Assembly: GCA_003175915.1 (NCBI GenBank)
Contig: PSRH01000159.1
Location: 1-18,754 of the forward strand
Direction of reading: 5' to 3'
Length of the DNA: 18,754 nt
From: Candidatus Melainabacteria bacterium
Lineage (GTDB): Bacteria; Cyanobacteriota; Vampirovibrionia; Obscuribacterales; Obscuribacteraceae
The position numbers and the translations under genes are program-made. Under the pieces are notes generated by a model. That model searched no databases. It saw nothing but the letters and a program-made list of their open reading frames with translations, and was not told the origin of the DNA. The first letter of the stretch is position 1, and each line of letters starts with the position of its first letter. Shown in pieces: positions 7,731 through 15,653 of the stretch.

Positions 7731-8342
7731 GTGGTTTCTCAGGACGAGCTAATGTACCTGCAGTCTCAACTGGAAGGGCTTACCTCGATCTTCTACGAGC
7801 TTATGCCGTTTGGCGTCGAGCTGAAGCGCCAGCAGGTTCAAGATCACTACGATAAAAGACTTGTTTCAGCCAGAAAAACCCAAGTTTCAGTAGCTGAGAA
7901 TGAGTTGAGGCGCCAGTTCAACACCAAAGCCAATCAGGTGCGCAATCTGGTGGATAGTGCTGAATCATTGGGGGACGCGGCTAACAAGGTCAACCTGATT
8001 CGGGCGGCGGCCAGTTTGCCGGGCGAACGAAATAAGCCTTTGAAAGGAAGCGTCCTCGATTACTGCAAAGGCATTATTCTTGAAAACCGTGTTGATCCCA
8101 ACGTATTGATCTCAATGTTTGAGAGCACGGAGCTAGGCCCGGTAGAAGCACGAGTCATGCTTGCTTCGACTATGTTTCTGATACCAGAAACCGTCAATCA
8201 TGCCGGCGAAAAACTGCCGGTCAGAAATTTGCTGGCTCAGATAATTGGCTTGGTCAAATCTGAAAACCTCCTGCCGCGCAATGATCCTTTTCTCAATGAG
8301 GCGATGTGCGCTCTTGAGGGCATAGAGGAAGAGTCAGACTGA
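7731..8342 (+). CDS. Unknown 203-residue protein between aroK and aroQ
   Basis: The start is GTG with an excellent AAAGGAG ribosome site about 10 bases upstream, and the gene ends in a 4-base overlap with aroQ (CTGA). The protein has no signal peptide or membrane segment, so it is probably cytoplasmic. The first 100 residues look helical and highly charged with coiled-coil character (LKRQQVQDHYDKRLVSARKT, ELRRQFNTKANQVRNLVDSA). The second half looks like a compact helical domain, including the stretch LGPVEARVMLASTMFLIPET. I do not recognise the family. Translational coupling to aroQ suggests its level is tied to that of 3-dehydroquinase, but nothing in the sequence shows an enzymatic role. 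Confidence 0.8.
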   Translation: MVSQDELMYLQSQLEGLTSIFYELMPFGVELKRQQVQDHYDKRLVSARKTQVSVAENELRRQFNTKANQVRNLVDSAESLGDAANKVNLIRAAASLPGERNKPLKGSVLDYCKGIILENRVDPNVLISMFESTELGPVEARVMLASTMFLIPETVNHAGEKLPVRNLLAQIIGLVKSENLLPRNDPFLNEAMCALEGIEEESD

Positions 8343-8779
8343 AAAAGATTCTTGTCATCCATGGCCCGAACTTCAACATGCTCGGCAAAAGAGAACCGGG
8401 TATGTATGGTTCCTTTACTCTTGCGGAGCTTTACACCCAATTGGAACAATTGGGGCAGGAGCTGGCCGTCAAAGTGGAATTTTTTCAGTCGAATCACGAA
8501 GGCGGGCTGATCGATAAAATCGAATCTTTGTCGAAGACTGAAACCGAAGGAGTCTTGATCAATCCTGGCGCCTACGGACACACTTCCATCGCTCTCAGGG
8601 ACGCGCTTCTAGCCTGGGGTAAACCTTTTGTGGAAGTGCATATCACGAACATCTATCGGCGCGAAAGCTTCAGACATGTCTCCTATCTATCAGATATAGC
8701 TGCCGGTGTGGTGATTGGCTTTGGCATGGACAGTTATCGATTGGGCTTGCGCGGTTTGGTCCGGATAGAGAAGCCCTGA
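8339..8779 (+). CDS. aroQ: Type II 3-dehydroquinate dehydratase, CTG start
   Basis: This enzyme converts 3-dehydroquinate to 3-dehydroshikimate in the chorismate pathway; family members form dodecamers. Starting at CTG 8339 gives 146 residues and the full family N-terminus KKILVIHGPNFNMLGKREPG. With this start, Asn11, Arg18 and Tyr23 fall one position before the usual N12/R19/Y24, while Asn75, His81, His101 (EVHITN), Arg108 and Arg112 fall exactly at the expected catalytic and substrate positions. The first in-frame ATG is 8378, which would delete the essential GPN segment. No ATG, GTG or TTG lies between the upstream in-frame stop (8315) and 8339. GAGGAAGAG (8325-8333) is a strong ribosome site about 5-8 bases before the CTG. 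The CTG shares two bases with the upstream TGA. The last 90 bases overlap a minus-strand gene. Confidence 0.93.
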   Translation: MKKILVIHGPNFNMLGKREPGMYGSFTLAELYTQLEQLGQELAVKVEFFQSNHEGGLIDKIESLSKTETEGVLINPGAYGHTSIALRDALLAWGKPFVEVHITNIYRRESFRHVSYLSDIAAGVVIGFGMDSYRLGLRGLVRIEKP

Positions 8780-9838
8780 GGAGCCCAGGCTCGGATTCAA
8801 CAAGATGTCTCTGTCTCGAGCGGATCGGCCGAATCCCTTTAAATCATGATTGATAATTTGGGCGATTTTCCCAGCTTCAGTTTTTCGAGACAAAGCAAAA
8901 CCCAGATAGTATCTTGCTCCACAAGTGCCGCTGCCCTCACCAAGCTGGTTAATCAGATCGGCCACCAGCGCGATTCCGCGCTCGCTTCTAATACCGTATA
9001 CGCTTGCCACCTTTGCTGCATGGACGATCTTCTCCTGCAACATAACCAACTGCACTTGCTGGAACAAGGGCTGCTTGAGGGCTTCATGAAGTTGTAAGCC
9101 CAGTTTGTTTGGAGCCGTACCGGTGTGATTGGCAAAGGCAATCTGGCGAATTTTTTCGGGTTGATTCCTTGCTAATTTAGCCAGACCGGCACCAAGTAGA
9201 TGAGCGAACAAATGCGCATCGGCCTTTTCCATTCTGTGCAATAACGAAGGCAGCTCACCGCGTTTCTGATTGGCCTGGAACATACCTGCTGAAATGCCTG
9301 CGCCATTATCGTTCCAGTTGATGCTGTCTGGTCTTCCTTCGTGTCGACTTATAACTTGCGCAATGCGGTCAATCGCATTCGTCCTGGCATAGCAATCTTG
9401 AGGCGCAGGGGGTGGGCCATGCCCAGCCCAGGCGAGGCTGTGCATCTCTTTTGTCCTCGGTGTTTCCCTTTGTAACCGATTGCGACTGGATTTAAGCTGA
9501 GCCAGCCTGGGAATTGGATAGATCTCAAGTGGTAAACAAGAAGCGCCAATCGAGGGCAAGACAATGGTAGTTAAAGAGCGCTCCTGAGCTTCGCCCATAG
9601 TCTCAGCCAGGCAGCTTTGGTGATCGGATTGAGAGGTCGGAGCTATCTCCTCTTGAACAGGCGGGTCACCGGCTATTTCCACGGTGGCAAGCAAATCCGG
9701 CTTTGCCTCATGTTCGTCAGGCAAGATCTGGCATTCTTGCCACAAGGCTTGAGCCAAAGCCATTTCCAGGTCGTGACCGGGATCTGGCACGAAATTAAAC
9801 GGTTCAAAACTATCGCTTGGTCGGTCGTCTTCAATCAT
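8690..9838 (-). CDS. Lysozyme-like domain protein (predicted glycan hydrolase or transglycosylase) with a long disordered N-terminus
   Basis: The protein has 382 residues. The C-terminal domain (about 153-350) resembles lysozyme-fold muramidase/chitosanase-type proteins: DRIAQVISRHEGRPDSINWN followed by DNGAGISAGMFQANQKRGEL. The expected catalytic Glu would be Glu167, with Asp177 as a possible second acid. Such domains cut peptidoglycan or related amino-sugar polymers. Residues 1-150 are acidic and Pro/Gln-rich with no domain. No signal peptide or membrane segment is visible, which is unusual for a cell-wall enzyme. The start is fixed by an in-frame stop just upstream (9844-9842), and no good ribosome site precedes it. 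The last 29 residues are encoded antisense to the aroQ 3' end. The fold assignment is by pattern; the specific activity is not known. Confidence 0.7.
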   Translation of the reverse strand: MIEDDRPSDSFEPFNFVPDPGHDLEMALAQALWQECQILPDEHEAKPDLLATVEIAGDPPVQEEIAPTSQSDHQSCLAETMGEAQERSLTTIVLPSIGASCLPLEIYPIPRLAQLKSSRNRLQRETPRTKEMHSLAWAGHGPPPAPQDCYARTNAIDRIAQVISRHEGRPDSINWNDNGAGISAGMFQANQKRGELPSLLHRMEKADAHLFAHLLGAGLAKLARNQPEKIRQIAFANHTGTAPNKLGLQLHEALKQPLFQQVQLVMLQEKIVHAAKVASVYGIRSERGIALVADLINQLGEGSGTCGARYYLGFALSRKTEAGKIAQIINHDLKGFGRSARDRDILLNPSLGSSGLLYPDQTAQAQSITVHAKANHHTGSYI

Positions 9839-9900
9839 TTGTCAGGTGGGGCATTTCTGTTAAATAATGCTTGCTATTGCTACGACGCTAAAACCGCAGC

Positions 9901-9928
9901 ATTATCGGGCAAAATTTGTCTTGAGCAA
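9901..9928 (-). promoter_or_regulatory. Candidate promoter for the lysozyme-like gene
   Basis: Reading the minus strand, TTGCTC (9928-9923) and GATAAT (9906-9901) are separated by 16 bases. The -10 matches five of six positions and the -35 matches four. The leader would be about 55 bases to the ATG at 9838. Confidence 0.35.
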
Positions 9929-10029
9929 TGGGGAGAGTACGTATGGGAGCGGCAAAAGACTCTGCCTGCTTGAAATTGTCAATCGGCTTATGGTTGGCTG
10001 TTTGTGGGCGGGCGCGCTCAGCGCCAAGT

Positions 10030-10035
10030 TATAAT
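10030..10035 (+). promoter_or_regulatory. Consensus -10 box before the secreted TPR gene
   Basis: A perfect TATAAT lies 13 bases before the GTG at 10049. No matching -35 is seen at the proper distance. Transcription would start near 10042, leaving only about 6 bases of leader and no ribosome site, which suggests a leaderless or nearly leaderless message or a start further inside. Confidence 0.4.
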
Positions 10036-10048
10036 GTGTTCTTAGTCT

Positions 10049-11134
10049 GTGAGCGCAACGAGAAGACGCCCTTTCTTTCCCAAATTGAGAAATCGAGTTT
10101 CATTGTTCTTGAGAATTTTTAGTTATCTGGTGCTCTGCTTATTTGCTCTTAGCCTGGCACCAGTCCATGCTTTTAGTTTGTCCTCGGCATTTGATGCCGC
10201 TCAAAAGAGGCCGATTCTCTCAGCTGATCGGCCTGGTGGTGGCACTCTTATGGTTTTAGCTAAACGCGATCAAACTGACGAGGGAAAGTCAGAAACTCGT
10301 GATGCGGGCGATTCTGGTAAGACAACCAGTAAGAAAGCAGCTTCAGATAAGTCGCCCTACTCGGACGAAGCCATGAAACATTACAACCGCGGGGTTGAAC
10401 TCCATCAATCCGGCTTTTTGAACCAGGCGATTACTGAATATAAAGCTGCCATTGAGGCGGATACTCGAATGGAAGAGGCTTACAGCAACCTTGGTGTTAT
10501 ATATGCCGCACAGCGCAATTATCCTCGGGCTAGGGACGCTTTCTCCACCGCTTTGTCGCTTAAGCCGAAACGTCCGACTGCCCTGAATGGTTTGGGTACT
10601 GTTCTCTATGCCCAAGGGCATGTGAAAGAAGCAAAAGATATGTGGATGAAGGTCTTGGCCATCGATCCTAAGTTCGCTTCTGCCTATTACAACATTGGTA
10701 ACGCCTGCGAGAGCGAGAAAGACTTCCGCGAGGCGCTGAATATCTATGCGCAAGCGATTGCCGTTGCTCCAACGATGGCCGACGCTTATTATCGGATTGG
10801 CACGATCTATTCTCGCCAGCACCATCTGCCTCAAGCCAGCGCTATGCTGAGGCGGGCGGTCGAACTGTCTCCAGACGGAGACTTTGCGGCTGAAGCCAAG
10901 CGAATGCAGCGCAATTTGGAAGAAGATTTTAGCAAGCATGAGAACGCCTCAGGTGGCGGCCATGCTGGCGGCTCAAGTCACAGAGAAAGGGAAACGAGCA
11001 AAGCGCCCGCTGAAGGTGATGAAGCCAGGGCTAAATTGCCTGGAAAGAAAAAGAAGAGCGGGCTGGATATGTTCGTCCAACCTGCCGACGAGCAAGCTAA
11101 GCCTGGCGGCAGTCAGGGCAACGGGCAATTATAG
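10049..11134 (+). CDS. Secreted TPR-repeat protein with basic low-complexity tail
   Basis: This 361-residue protein starts at GTG. The N-terminus is strongly basic (ATRRRPFFPKLRNR), followed by a hydrophobic core (about 18-37) and a VHA cleavage site at 41, so it is probably a long signal peptide. A disordered Lys/Ser/Asp-rich linker (70-103) leads to about five TPR units at 105-290, clearly seen in AYSNLGVIYAAQRNYPRARD and AYYNIGNACESEKDFREALN. The tail (about 297-361) is Gly/His/Ser then Lys-rich (PGKKKKSG) and ends in Gly/Gln. No ribosome site precedes the GTG, and a consensus TATAAT lies just upstream. A gene of unknown function follows after 32 bases. It probably acts as a periplasmic or surface protein-binding scaffold, with the partner unknown. 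Confidence 0.82.
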   Translation: MSATRRRPFFPKLRNRVSLFLRIFSYLVLCLFALSLAPVHAFSLSSAFDAAQKRPILSADRPGGGTLMVLAKRDQTDEGKSETRDAGDSGKTTSKKAASDKSPYSDEAMKHYNRGVELHQSGFLNQAITEYKAAIEADTRMEEAYSNLGVIYAAQRNYPRARDAFSTALSLKPKRPTALNGLGTVLYAQGHVKEAKDMWMKVLAIDPKFASAYYNIGNACESEKDFREALNIYAQAIAVAPTMADAYYRIGTIYSRQHHLPQASAMLRRAVELSPDGDFAAEAKRMQRNLEEDFSKHENASGGGHAGGSSHRERETSKAPAEGDEARAKLPGKKKKSGLDMFVQPADEQAKPGGSQGNGQL

Positions 11135-11166
11135 TAAAATCTTTCTGCCCATCATTATTTGGCTTT

Positions 11167-11745
11167 ATGAATGATCACCAGGCTAAGGCAACCTTCGTAG
11201 CGAAAATGCTTGAAGGGCGTGTTGTAAATGATGAAAAGCGAGTTCAGCTTTGCATCAAGGGGGCGATGCGTGGGTTTCCGGCAACTCTGGAAGCACTGAG
11301 GGTGAGTCCCCCGTTTGGGGTTAGCTACTTTCTGGAAACAAAGATCGTTGATGATCCCAACAGCAATCCAAGCGAGAGTGCTTTGAGGATGGTGGTAACA
11401 CCGCGGGCGGTGCATGGTCTTTTTGCCTCTATCATTCGGATATTTCTTCTGGAACCCAAGGGTCAGAATCTCGGCGTGCCGCGGTTGGATTCAGCATTCA
11501 TTTGTACCTTCAATGAACCTCAAGCTGCTCTCAGATTTGCAAGATATCCGGGCATAGAGGAAAGTCTACTTGGGCTGGCCAGGGTTGCCCGCTTTAGCGA
11601 ATTGCTGATTCGTACCGATGCGGGTTTGTACCTGGCCCAGCCGAAATCGTTCGAGGATCTGGACCTGGATGTCTGCAAAGAGACCTTTCGCATTTTAGGG
11701 GAAATTGGCCAAATCATCGTTGATTCCTTCACCGCTAATGATTGA
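11167..11745 (+). CDS. Unknown 192-residue protein
   Basis: This soluble protein has no signal peptide or membrane helix. It appears to be alpha/beta, with strands such as GVSYFLETKIVDD and ALRMVVTPRAVHGLFASIIR. A central block, RLDSAFICTFNEPQAALRFA then PGIEESLLGLARVARFSELL, gives a faint resemblance to proteins that pair an F-x-x-x-F strand with a helix and a 'd-G-x-y-l' strand, as in DUF3137-like tails. This is only an impression. It begins with ATG without a clear ribosome site, 32 bases after the secreted TPR gene and on the same strand, so it may share that transcript. It ends 13 bases before the convergent stop of the alpha-mannosidase gene. The function is unknown. Confidence 0.7.
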   Translation: MNDHQAKATFVAKMLEGRVVNDEKRVQLCIKGAMRGFPATLEALRVSPPFGVSYFLETKIVDDPNSNPSESALRMVVTPRAVHGLFASIIRIFLLEPKGQNLGVPRLDSAFICTFNEPQAALRFARYPGIEESLLGLARVARFSELLIRTDAGLYLAQPKSFEDLDLDVCKETFRILGEIGQIIVDSFTAND

Positions 11746-11758
11746 CCGTGCCCGCCTA

Positions 11759-14689
11759 TCAATGAAAGCCTGGTGCGAAGCCAGCTGTATCTATCTTGAC
11801 CGTAAAAAGTTCATTTGTACGTAACTTGATCTTGTATCTTCGGGATTTCGTTGGGTCAGACATCCCGTTGTCCAGCCTTTCCAGATCCTCCTCTATTTCC
11901 TCGTTGATTCTGCATTTCTGCGCGCTTTTGCACGGTAAGTTAATGCTAAGCACGGCCTCCTGCGGTTGCCTGGTCACGTTGAGAAGTCTCAAGCAAACGC
12001 TGCTTCTGTTTTCGCTTAGGTAAAGAGCCATCAGCCGGATAGCAGGGTTATCGATGCTTAAGAGCGCACCGTCAAACCTTTCGGATGGGCGAACGGCAAG
12101 GGTGGCCCAGAAGGTGCCTTCAAATAATTCTGCTACTCGATAAGCATGGATCAAGCTGCTTTCGGAGAGGTTGTTGTGGGTAACCTTGCCGCTCACTTTT
12201 CCTGGCAAGGGAGACCAGCCGTAGGATGCCCGATTCGTTCCCCAACAATTAGCCTCGGGTGTGTCGATATTTGGTCCGGCGCCGCTGCCGCGTGTTCGCA
12301 GTCGCGGTCTGCCCAGTCGAGACACGGCTCGCAAGAGAGTTATTGTTATTGATGAATCTTCGGCGCCGTATTCGGGCAGTCCTGAATTGAGAAAGACCTG
12401 GCCATTGGACAGAAAGAATCTCTGGCAGGGGTAACGGTCGGGCATCGCTTCGAAACCAATCGGAACAGGCAGTGGCGATTTGGGGTTTACGGCGCTGCGC
12501 TCAGTGACACTGAAATGATTTTCCGAAAAAGTTCTCTCCACAGTCGAACCCGTTTGAAATACTACTTCCAGCCTGTGGTCGCGTGCATAGTTTTCCCATG
12601 TCGTCTCAAAGAACACTATCGGCACGCCACGCCGCAGCGAAATCTCAGTGGTGAATCGATGCGTGATCTTCTCGTTGGTTCTTTTGAACAATCTTGGGCG
12701 CACCGGTGCAGAAGGTTCGGCAGTTGACGATGGGTTTATATCTTCCAGTCCGGCCGGAATGTCTAGTTCGTAGGAAAGCAAAAGCGAACCAACCAGCGGT
12801 CCCTTTTGCCCGCTACTACAGGCAGTCAGTCTCGCATAGAGCGGCTTGTCGGATTCAATCGGATCGAAATTGTATGAGTCGCCCGCGTCGGCAACATCGC
12901 GAAGCGAATGACCGAGCAGGAAGTCTTTACGATTGCTTCCCTCGCTAGCCATAATCTTGAGAGTCCCGTCATTTTGAATTTCCACCTCGAAGAACTCGTT
13001 GACAAGACGTTTCGGTCCGACCAGTACGAAATCGGGCTCCGAGCCTGGTTTGGTTACTTTGTCCTGAGCGTTTCTCATATGAGGGCCACGCCATGGCACT
13101 TCCGTTAAGCCGAGTCCGGGAATGCGGTCAAGCCAAAGCCAACCTTCGAAGAACTGAACATGTTTAAAGACTGGAGCACCGCCTACATGCACGAATACCT
13201 CTTCATCGCTTTTGACTTGTAAGGCAGTGACTTGCACATCCGAGCCCGTCGTTTCAGACAGTACAGCAGCTACGGCCGCCTCGTAGTCCTCGCGTGTCTT
13301 GAGGTTGAGATCTCCAGCCCAACTGAAACGGACCGGCCCCTTCAACGCTTCTGCGGCAAGATTGTAAACGACCAGGGCGTTGGCGGGGAAGGACGGATCG
13401 AAGGAAGACAGGTTGCTTACTGACAGCGAAGCCGGATCTTTAGAGTGAGTGACAGCCGTAAAATTGGAATCTTGGGAAACCTTTTCGCGCGCCAGGCGAT
13501 CGAGCCCATCGAGCACCTGGTTCAATCGTTTACTGCGCACCATCATTTCTTGGTGAACAGGATCGACACTGCTTCCGCAAATGCTGTCATGAGGATGATT
13601 CTTAAGCAAGAGCTTCCAGGCGTGATTGAGTTCGCAGTGCGGGTAAGAAAGTCCTTTGCTCCAGTGGAGCAGGCTGTTCAATGGCTCGACGATTTTAATC
13701 AGACGATGTTCGGACAGACGATTCTCTCGCTTCAAATACAATCTCGTGGACAAGACCCCTGGAAGGAGGTAAGAGCGCCCATAGAGCAGTGTTGCACTGT
13801 TATCTCTTAGCTCAGCGTCTATGGTGGGGATATTCACGGTAGCAGAGGTAGTGGCAACGGAGAGCATTCTGCTGAAATCTGAAAGAGCAATCGGAGCCAG
13901 GCTAATTCGTCCGGGTGAGGATTCATGACCATCACCACGCTGTTCGTTAAGCCGTACGTTGAGCAAATCCAGGTTTTCAGAGAAATGACCGGGTGGCGCC
14001 ATGTGGTCTCCGCCCACTGGAAAGAGTGAACCGTTGAAAAGCTTTGAATAAGCTACTGGACTTCCGGATTCTTGCTGTGATGGAGAAGTCCAGCTCGCCA
14101 AATAGGCAGCGCGCTCTTCGACCGACAACTGATTGTGAAAAATCGTTTGGTAATAACCTCGCGAGAGATGATAGGCAATCACCTTGCTGCCATCGGGGCT
14201 TTGCCACCAAAAGACAGGGCCTTCTTTGAGCTGCGGTACACCCCGCCAGACGTAAGCAGTCTTGATACCAAATCCGTTCAGGATGCGGGGCAGGTCATGA
14301 GAGTGACCGAAGGTATCAGGGCAGTAACCGACAAGACAGGGCAGTCCGAATTGATTAGTAATCTCGATGCCCAATTTCAAATTGCGAATCAAGCTCTCGC
14401 CGCAGACCAGCATCTGGTCGGCGAGCACGTACCAGGGGCCGGTGGAAAGCTTACCTGCTTCAATCAACTTTTTCAGTCTTTGATGGAGGGTCGGATCGAT
14501 CTCAAGGACGTCTTCTACGATGGCTATTTGTCCATCGAGGAGAAAACTCGGCAACTCGCCTGATTCCAGTCTCTTAACTATTTCCCTGGTTATGCCAACC
14601 AGTTGGGATCGGTAGATTTCAAATGGGAAATACCACTCACGATCCCAATGTGTGTGCAGATATAAATAGAGTTTCGATGTTTCGGACAT
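11759..14689 (-). CDS. Glycoside hydrolase family 38 alpha-mannosidase
   Basis: This large retaining alpha-mannosidase has 976 residues. The N-terminal catalytic beta/alpha domain contains LHTHWDREWY (11-20), where His14 and Asp16 match the two zinc ligands of GH38. GYCPDTFGHSHDLP (121-134) carries the likely nucleophile and zinc ligand Asp125. NHPHDSICG (364-372) carries His367 in the H-D-S motif that supplies the last metal ligand. The remaining 550 residues match the helical linker and large beta-sandwich domains of the family. The HTHWDREWY form is seen in bacterial enzymes such as the mannosylglycerate hydrolase MngB group, so the substrate could be mannosylated solutes or glycans. No signal peptide is present, so it is cytoplasmic. 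It has no clear ribosome site. The amidohydrolase lies 91 bases upstream on the same strand. Confidence 0.93.
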   Translation of the reverse strand: MSETSKLYLYLHTHWDREWYFPFEIYRSQLVGITREIVKRLESGELPSFLLDGQIAIVEDVLEIDPTLHQRLKKLIEAGKLSTGPWYVLADQMLVCGESLIRNLKLGIEITNQFGLPCLVGYCPDTFGHSHDLPRILNGFGIKTAYVWRGVPQLKEGPVFWWQSPDGSKVIAYHLSRGYYQTIFHNQLSVEERAAYLASWTSPSQQESGSPVAYSKLFNGSLFPVGGDHMAPPGHFSENLDLLNVRLNEQRGDGHESSPGRISLAPIALSDFSRMLSVATTSATVNIPTIDAELRDNSATLLYGRSYLLPGVLSTRLYLKRENRLSEHRLIKIVEPLNSLLHWSKGLSYPHCELNHAWKLLLKNHPHDSICGSSVDPVHQEMMVRSKRLNQVLDGLDRLAREKVSQDSNFTAVTHSKDPASLSVSNLSSFDPSFPANALVVYNLAAEALKGPVRFSWAGDLNLKTREDYEAAVAAVLSETTGSDVQVTALQVKSDEEVFVHVGGAPVFKHVQFFEGWLWLDRIPGLGLTEVPWRGPHMRNAQDKVTKPGSEPDFVLVGPKRLVNEFFEVEIQNDGTLKIMASEGSNRKDFLLGHSLRDVADAGDSYNFDPIESDKPLYARLTACSSGQKGPLVGSLLLSYELDIPAGLEDINPSSTAEPSAPVRPRLFKRTNEKITHRFTTEISLRRGVPIVFFETTWENYARDHRLEVVFQTGSTVERTFSENHFSVTERSAVNPKSPLPVPIGFEAMPDRYPCQRFFLSNGQVFLNSGLPEYGAEDSSITITLLRAVSRLGRPRLRTRGSGAGPNIDTPEANCWGTNRASYGWSPLPGKVSGKVTHNNLSESSLIHAYRVAELFEGTFWATLAVRPSERFDGALLSIDNPAIRLMALYLSENRSSVCLRLLNVTRQPQEAVLSINLPCKSAQKCRINEEIEEDLERLDNGMSDPTKSRRYKIKLRTNELFTVKIDTAGFAPGFH

Positions 14690-14780
14690 GCACTGTTTGC
14701 TGCGAGTGACTAGGGGTAAGAATTCTTGATTGCCAAGACAGGGATGATGGATCTTCTAATTTAGCAGATTATCGTACCTC

Positions 14781-15599
14781 TTAGCTGGCTAGAAAAGGCG
14801 CAATTAAACGAACGGCGTTGTCTTGCAAGATGGCTTCTAAGGTGCTAGACGTCAGATTCATACGTCTGAACTGAGCCAGCTCTCTACCGTAAGGATAAGG
14901 GACTGTAGGGTAGTCGCTGCCGTAAACTATCCGGCTAGAATGAGCCTCCAGTTCATCAGCATTCAGAGCCAAGTAGTCTGCCGTAACCTTTGAAAAGGCC
15001 ATAGTCGTGTCCAAGTGCAGTCCGGGAAACTCGGGCAGCAATGGCAGATAACTGCGCGTGTCAGGCGCTCCCATATGGGCCACTAAAAACTTCAGGTCCG
15101 GGTATTTGCGCAAGACAGCCTTGACTCGTGCAATACCCTTTTCGGGGACGTTCTTCCAGGGAATCGGACCGATATGGGCTAAGACAAAAGCATCATGCTC
15201 TCTCAAAAGCGAATAGACCGGATAAAAGCGCTGATCATTCACCAGTAATGCCTGCACATCCTCGTGTATCTTCAAACCAATGCAGCCCGATGCAAGTGCG
15301 ATGGTCGCATCCTCCAGATAGTCTGGGTCGTCGAGATGGACGGTAAATAACGGCAGTCCGTAGAAATCGATCGACCGGGCAGCTTCAATCAACCAGGCGT
15401 TCAACTCTCTGGCCATTCCGGTGCGGTGTGCGTAGCTTGAAAAAACAAAGCGTTCCACGCCGTTTTCTCTAAGTGTTTCGGCCACTGCAGATGGCTCCGT
15501 CGGATGATCCAACTGCCAACCGGGGTTATCCCTGAACCATTTGCGAATAGCAGCAAATAGTTTGGGCGGGTGCAAGTGTGTGTGCACATCGATGACCAT
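14781..15599 (-). CDS. Metal-dependent amidohydrolase (amidohydrolase 2 family)
   Basis: This TIM-barrel hydrolase or decarboxylase has 272 residues from ATG 15599. The metal ligands appear in order: HTH after MVIDV (His6, His8), LKIHED (His112), LAHIG (His142), VAHMG (His175) and YGSDYP (Asp229). This layout is typical of the amidohydrolase 2 group, which includes aminocarboxymuconate decarboxylase-like and lactone-hydrolase enzymes; the substrate cannot be told. The frame continues upstream to a TTG at 15620, but MVIDVHTHLH is the usual first line of this family, so the ATG is preferred. The gene lies upstream of the GH38 gene on the same strand with a 91-base gap, so they could share a transcript. 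Its promoter region contains a 12-base palindrome next to a TATAAA. Confidence 0.88.
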   Translation of the reverse strand: MVIDVHTHLHPPKLFAAIRKWFRDNPGWQLDHPTEPSAVAETLRENGVERFVFSSYAHRTGMARELNAWLIEAARSIDFYGLPLFTVHLDDPDYLEDATIALASGCIGLKIHEDVQALLVNDQRFYPVYSLLREHDAFVLAHIGPIPWKNVPEKGIARVKAVLRKYPDLKFLVAHMGAPDTRSYLPLLPEFPGLHLDTTMAFSKVTADYLALNADELEAHSSRIVYGSDYPTVPYPYGRELAQFRRMNLTSSTLEAILQDNAVRLIAPFLAS

Positions 15600-15629
15600 G
15601 GCGCATTCCGGAGACAACAAGCGTTAGAG

Positions 15630-15653
15630 ATGGTGCACCATTTATAGTACCAT
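15630..15653. promoter_or_regulatory. Palindrome and repeated half-sites over the amidohydrolase promoter region
   Basis: ATGGTGCACCAT (15630-15641) is a perfect 12-base palindrome, and a third ACCAT half-site follows at 15649-15653. Between them the minus strand reads TATAAA (15646-15641), a possible -10 for the amidohydrolase gene about 42 bases before its ATG. No good -35 is seen. The arrangement looks like an operator on a promoter, but no regulator is identified. Confidence 0.35.

Noticed and set aside
9928..10122. Small plus-strand frame of 64 residues with a vaguely signal-like start.
   Set aside because: It is in a different frame from the convincing secreted TPR protein, overlaps its signal peptide, and contains the TATAAT box. 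The TPR gene explains the region.
14135..14563. 142-residue plus-strand frame inside the alpha-mannosidase.
   Set aside because: It lies antisense to the conserved GH38 catalytic region, which fully explains the sequence; it shows no domain of its own.
14718..14727. AAGAATTCTT palindrome upstream of the mannosidase.
   Set aside because: It is short, A/T-rich and not placed next to a convincing promoter; chance occurrence is likely.
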